DNA from: Asparagopsis taxiformis
Taxonomy: Eukaryota > Rhodophyta > Florideophyceae > Bonnemaisoniales > Bonnemaisoniaceae
DNA: 20,403 nt
Assembly (NCBI GenBank): GCA_030407315.1
Contig: JALQPE010002918.1
Coordinates: 1 to 20,403, forward strand
Direction of reading: 5' to 3'
Under the pieces are notes generated by a model. The model was not told the origin of the DNA. It made no database searches and worked only from the letters and a program-made list of their open reading frames with translations. How positions within the stretch are numbered: position 1 is the first letter of the stretch; each line of letters starts with the position of its first letter. This document shows, in pieces, positions 18,547-20,403 of this stretch. Position numbers and translations under genes: made by a program.

Positions 18547-18610
18547 AGCCGCCCTGCGGGGCCCGGTCGCGCCCGGCTCCAGGTTTCCACGTGTCAGGGG
18601 TTCCTGCCGA

Positions 18611-18658
18611 ACATTGCTGGACTCTTACACGTGTTACATTGCTGGACTCTTACACGTG
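18611..18658 (+). repeat. 23-bp direct repeat, period 25
   Basis: ACATTGCTGGACTCTTACAC plus GTG occurs at 18611-18633 and again at 18636-18658, separated by TT. It lies within the solo LTR upstream of the TATA box, so it is probably part of the U3 region. Confidence 0.9.
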
Positions 18659-18818
18659 GCCCTCCCTGTCAACACTCTCCTTATGACCGTTTCCAGATCC
18701 GCCACCACCAACAATATCTCCCATTCTCCTCTCCTATTGGTTGATCTCCCGATGCCTACTCCTCGTAGCTCCTCGTAGTTACCCTTCATTTTACCCCTCC
18801 TAGAGCTACCTCCTAGTC

Positions 18819-18825
18819 TATAAAA
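18819..18825 (+). promoter_or_regulatory. TATA box of the solo LTR
   Basis: TATAAAA follows a pyrimidine-rich stretch and lies about 80 bp before the LTR end, where an LTR promoter would be expected. Transcription would run rightwards into the copia remnant. Confidence 0.5.
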
Positions 18826-18907
18826 ACTACCCTCCGCTCCCCACCTCAGGGATTCGGAGGTACCTTCGACCGGAACATCTTCTCCCAAGTTGTGCCTTAA
18901 CCCCACA

Positions 18908-18912
18908 TATGG
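18908..18912 (+). repeat. right target-site duplication of solo LTR
   Basis: TATGG follows CCCCACA and precedes CATCAAAAACC. It matches the left copy at 18117-18121. Confidence 0.9.
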
Positions 18913-19300
18913 CATCAAAAACCTAGGCAAGCCACGAATACCTCGGATGGACAGTCAATTACAGCACCGCGGGCATCCACATCTCCACCCCACAATACAT
19001 CGAACAGGCACTAGCCGATACGAGACAAACCACGGCCAACCCAGTCCTAAACCGTACACGGACGGTGTTCCACTCCACGCCCCGGACAACACAGATGAGC
19101 CATGCCCCGAGATTGCAGAGATATACAAAGCAGTCATCGGAACAGTACGCTACGTTTCTGACTCAACAATACCGGACATATGCTTCGTCGTAAGCAAACT
19201 GGCAGCAGCTAACCACCGCCCCACCAAGCGCCACTGGGGACACCTCAAGCACCTCGTTCGCTACCTAAAAGGAACATCACCACGGGAATACTATACAAGC
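18908..19300 (+). pseudogene. pol: copia pol: reverse transcriptase, 3' part
   Basis: It resumes the RT immediately after the solo LTR with YGIKNLG. One frame change near 18933 leads to EYLGWTVNYSTAGIHIS, which is the copia YLGxxI block, then PQYIEQALADTR. A second change follows, and then VIGTVRYVSDSTIPDICFVV and HWGHLKHLVRYLKGT. The latter two are the conserved copia region between RT and RNase H. It is frameshifted but has few stops. Confidence 0.88.
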
Positions 19301-19951
19301 CATCAAACACAAAATCCATACCCCTCCAATCATACACAGATGCGGACTACGCAGGAGACAAAACGGATTCAAAATCCACAAGTGGCGCAATCCACACTAT
19401 AAATGGCTCCCCAATAGCATGGATATCAATAAGCAATCCATGCAAGCCCTCTCCACATGCGAAGCAGAATACATAGCAGCAGCCCTCGCAGTCCAGTACA
19501 CACAATGGCTCCGACGCGTACTATACGAACTACGCTACCTGAAGAGCCAACCACGTTGTACATCGACAACCAAGCCGCAATCTCAATTGCTAACAATACC
19601 GCACCCACGAAGAAACGGAAGTTCATAGACCTCCGCCACCACTTTCTCCGCGAACACATACAGCGCAGAAACATTACCCTTCAACACGTCCCATCACAAG
19701 AAATGCTCGCAGATATATTAACGAAACCGCTAAAAGGCCAACACTACACACGACTAAAGCAGCTCCTAAACATCTGTGACGCTCCACAACCACCTCCAAA
19801 CATACGCAACCTGCTCTCCGTGAAGCAGGGGGACTGCCACTACGACGCCGCCAAGAAGGAAACGGCGCAGCGAAACAATGCTCCACTCCAAACTGCCTGC
19901 GCTATTGCCACTACGCTTGCTGAGCCAACAGCACAGCATACGATGGCATGA
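19301..19951 (+). pseudogene. pol: copia pol: RNase H and C-terminus
   Basis: RNase H blocks in order are YTDADYAGDKTDSKSTSGAI (first catalytic Asp, near 19340), STCEAEYIAAALAVQYTQWL (Glu), TLYIDNQAAISIANN (Asp) and HVPSQEMLADILTKPLKGQ (Asp). The last is the highly conserved copia C-terminal signature. The parts lie in three frames, with changes near 19410 and 19540. The frame ends at 19951. A purine run, GAAGCAGGGGGA (about 19822-19833), lies inside it, where the copia polypurine tract would be expected, so the true element coding region may end earlier. Confidence 0.9.
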
Positions 19952-20054
19952 CAACATGTCAATAGAAGGACGGCGGCGGAAGCGCACGGCCGAAGGATAA
20001 ATAGGAGGTAGGTTGAGAGAACAATAAACAGAGGTACGGCAGTATCATTATACA
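19835..20054 (+). mobile_element. candidate copia 3' LTR, limits uncertain
   Basis: After the purine run, TGCCACTACG at 19835 could be the LTR start; TGTCAATAG at 19957 is an alternative. A TATA-like GATAAATAGG (about 19996-20005) and AATAAA (about 20021) follow, and TTATACA ends at 20054 as one possible CA end. No 5' LTR exists in the window to test these limits. Confidence 0.3.
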
Positions 20055-20403
20055 AGCTATGATCGTTGCACGTCACGCCAGTCACATATCTACCAGTCCT
20101 TGCGTAGATAGACCAATAGCGTATTTCGTGTGTCCACATCGCATAAATCACTAATTGCTGTCGCAATGAAAGCGGCGCCCGCCACCAGTGTCGTGAAGTG
20201 CCTGTTCATTACTCTGTTAATCGCAATGGTGCGTCACGTACAGTATATTCACACTCGAGGAATAGTACTTTTGCGTTTATTCGCATTTGAACTGTCAGCA
20301 ATAATTAGATTATAAGATTTCTAGTAGTAACCCGTTAATCACTCCGAACCTACGGTCTAATAGGATTTACTGTTTGGGCAATAACTATATCCACATAATT
20401 CAC
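20055..20403. other. unassigned flank, no gene seen
   Basis: AT-moderate sequence. The reading frames are short (61 codons at most) and resemble nothing recognised. It may be the rest of the copia LTR or the original insertion target. Confidence 0.4.

Larger units (their letters stand above)
18122..18907 (+). mobile_element. solo LTR (786 bp) inserted in copia RT
   Basis: It starts TGTCAGGGATC and ends CTTAACCCCACA, giving the TG...CA ends of an LTR (TGT...ACA). It is flanked by perfect 5-bp duplications, TATGG. Removing it with one duplication copy restores the copia frame across the joint (TRYG then IKNLG), which proves it is an insertion. It has no coding capacity. It contains a cluster of CTTACA motifs (18248-18545), a 25-bp-period direct repeat (18611-18658) and a TATA box (18819-18825). 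It differs from both the Ty3 and the copia ends in this window, so a third LTR element family exists in this genome. It arose presumably by LTR-LTR recombination. Confidence 0.92.
16218..20054 (+). mobile_element. Ty1/copia pol remnant, split by a solo LTR
   Basis: The order integrase, RT, RNase H is diagnostic of Ty1/copia. Gag, the protease active site and the 5' LTR are absent. The sequence starts mid-coding at the end of the Ty3 LTR, and about 97 codons are open from 16218 to 16509 without an ATG, as expected if Ty3 inserted into copia. The coding strand is rich in A and C, unlike the CpG-rich Ty3. Several frame changes and stops make it non-functional. The 3' limit is approximate. Confidence 0.88.

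Noticed and set aside
1..20403. tRNA and rRNA genes
   Set aside because: No cloverleaf with A and B box spacing and no rRNA-like conserved segment was noticed on either strand by eye.

Overview
This is a eukaryotic, probably fungal, repeat-rich (heterochromatin-like) window. It holds no intact host gene and consists mostly of nested or abutting transposable elements. The evidence is a Ty3/gypsy element whose integrase ends in a chromodomain (a chromovirus), a Ty1/copia pol remnant interrupted by a solo LTR, and a set of foldback inverted repeats. A fungus, perhaps a basidiomycete, is an inference from the element types and compact layout; no host gene confirms it.

Layout. (1) Bases 1-540: unassigned sequence with several short perfect palindromes; the first 15 bases match the Ty3 pol of this same window. 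(2) 544-1919: a 1.4 kb nested inverted repeat of four ~320 bp foldback units. Units 1-2 are mirrored by units 3-4 about an axis near 1227. (3) 1965-3688: a gene-like region for an unrecognised protein, broken by several frame changes. (4) 3689-4690: AT-rich intergenic DNA. (5) 4690-16217: a large, very CpG-rich Ty3/gypsy element that has lost its 5' LTR. Its order is gag, protease, RT, RNase H, integrase, chromodomain, then an unusual ~4.8 kb block. That block carries two low-complexity repeat arrays and, on the minus strand, an unrecognised ~940-codon gene (15243 down to 12411). A polypurine tract (15419-15426) and a probable 3' LTR (15427 to about 16217) follow. (6) 16218 to about 20050: a Ty1/copia pol remnant (integrase, RT, RNase H) with no gag, no protease catalytic motif and no 5' LTR. 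It is split by a 786 bp solo LTR with a 5 bp target duplication (TATGG). (7) About 20055-20403: unassigned flank.

History inferred from the layout: copia coding sequence starts exactly where the Ty3 3' LTR ends, so the Ty3 element probably inserted into the copia element. One later deletion or rearrangement with its edge near 4690 could have removed the copia 5' half together with the Ty3 5' LTR. A third LTR element inserted into copia RT and collapsed to a solo LTR.

The most interesting items are the antisense gene carried by the Ty3 element, the mirrored foldback array, and the solo LTR with its dense CTTACA motif cluster. Nearly every coding region is broken mainly by frame changes with few in-frame stops. 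This is either recent decay or indel error in the assembly, and it must be settled before any coding claim is taken further.
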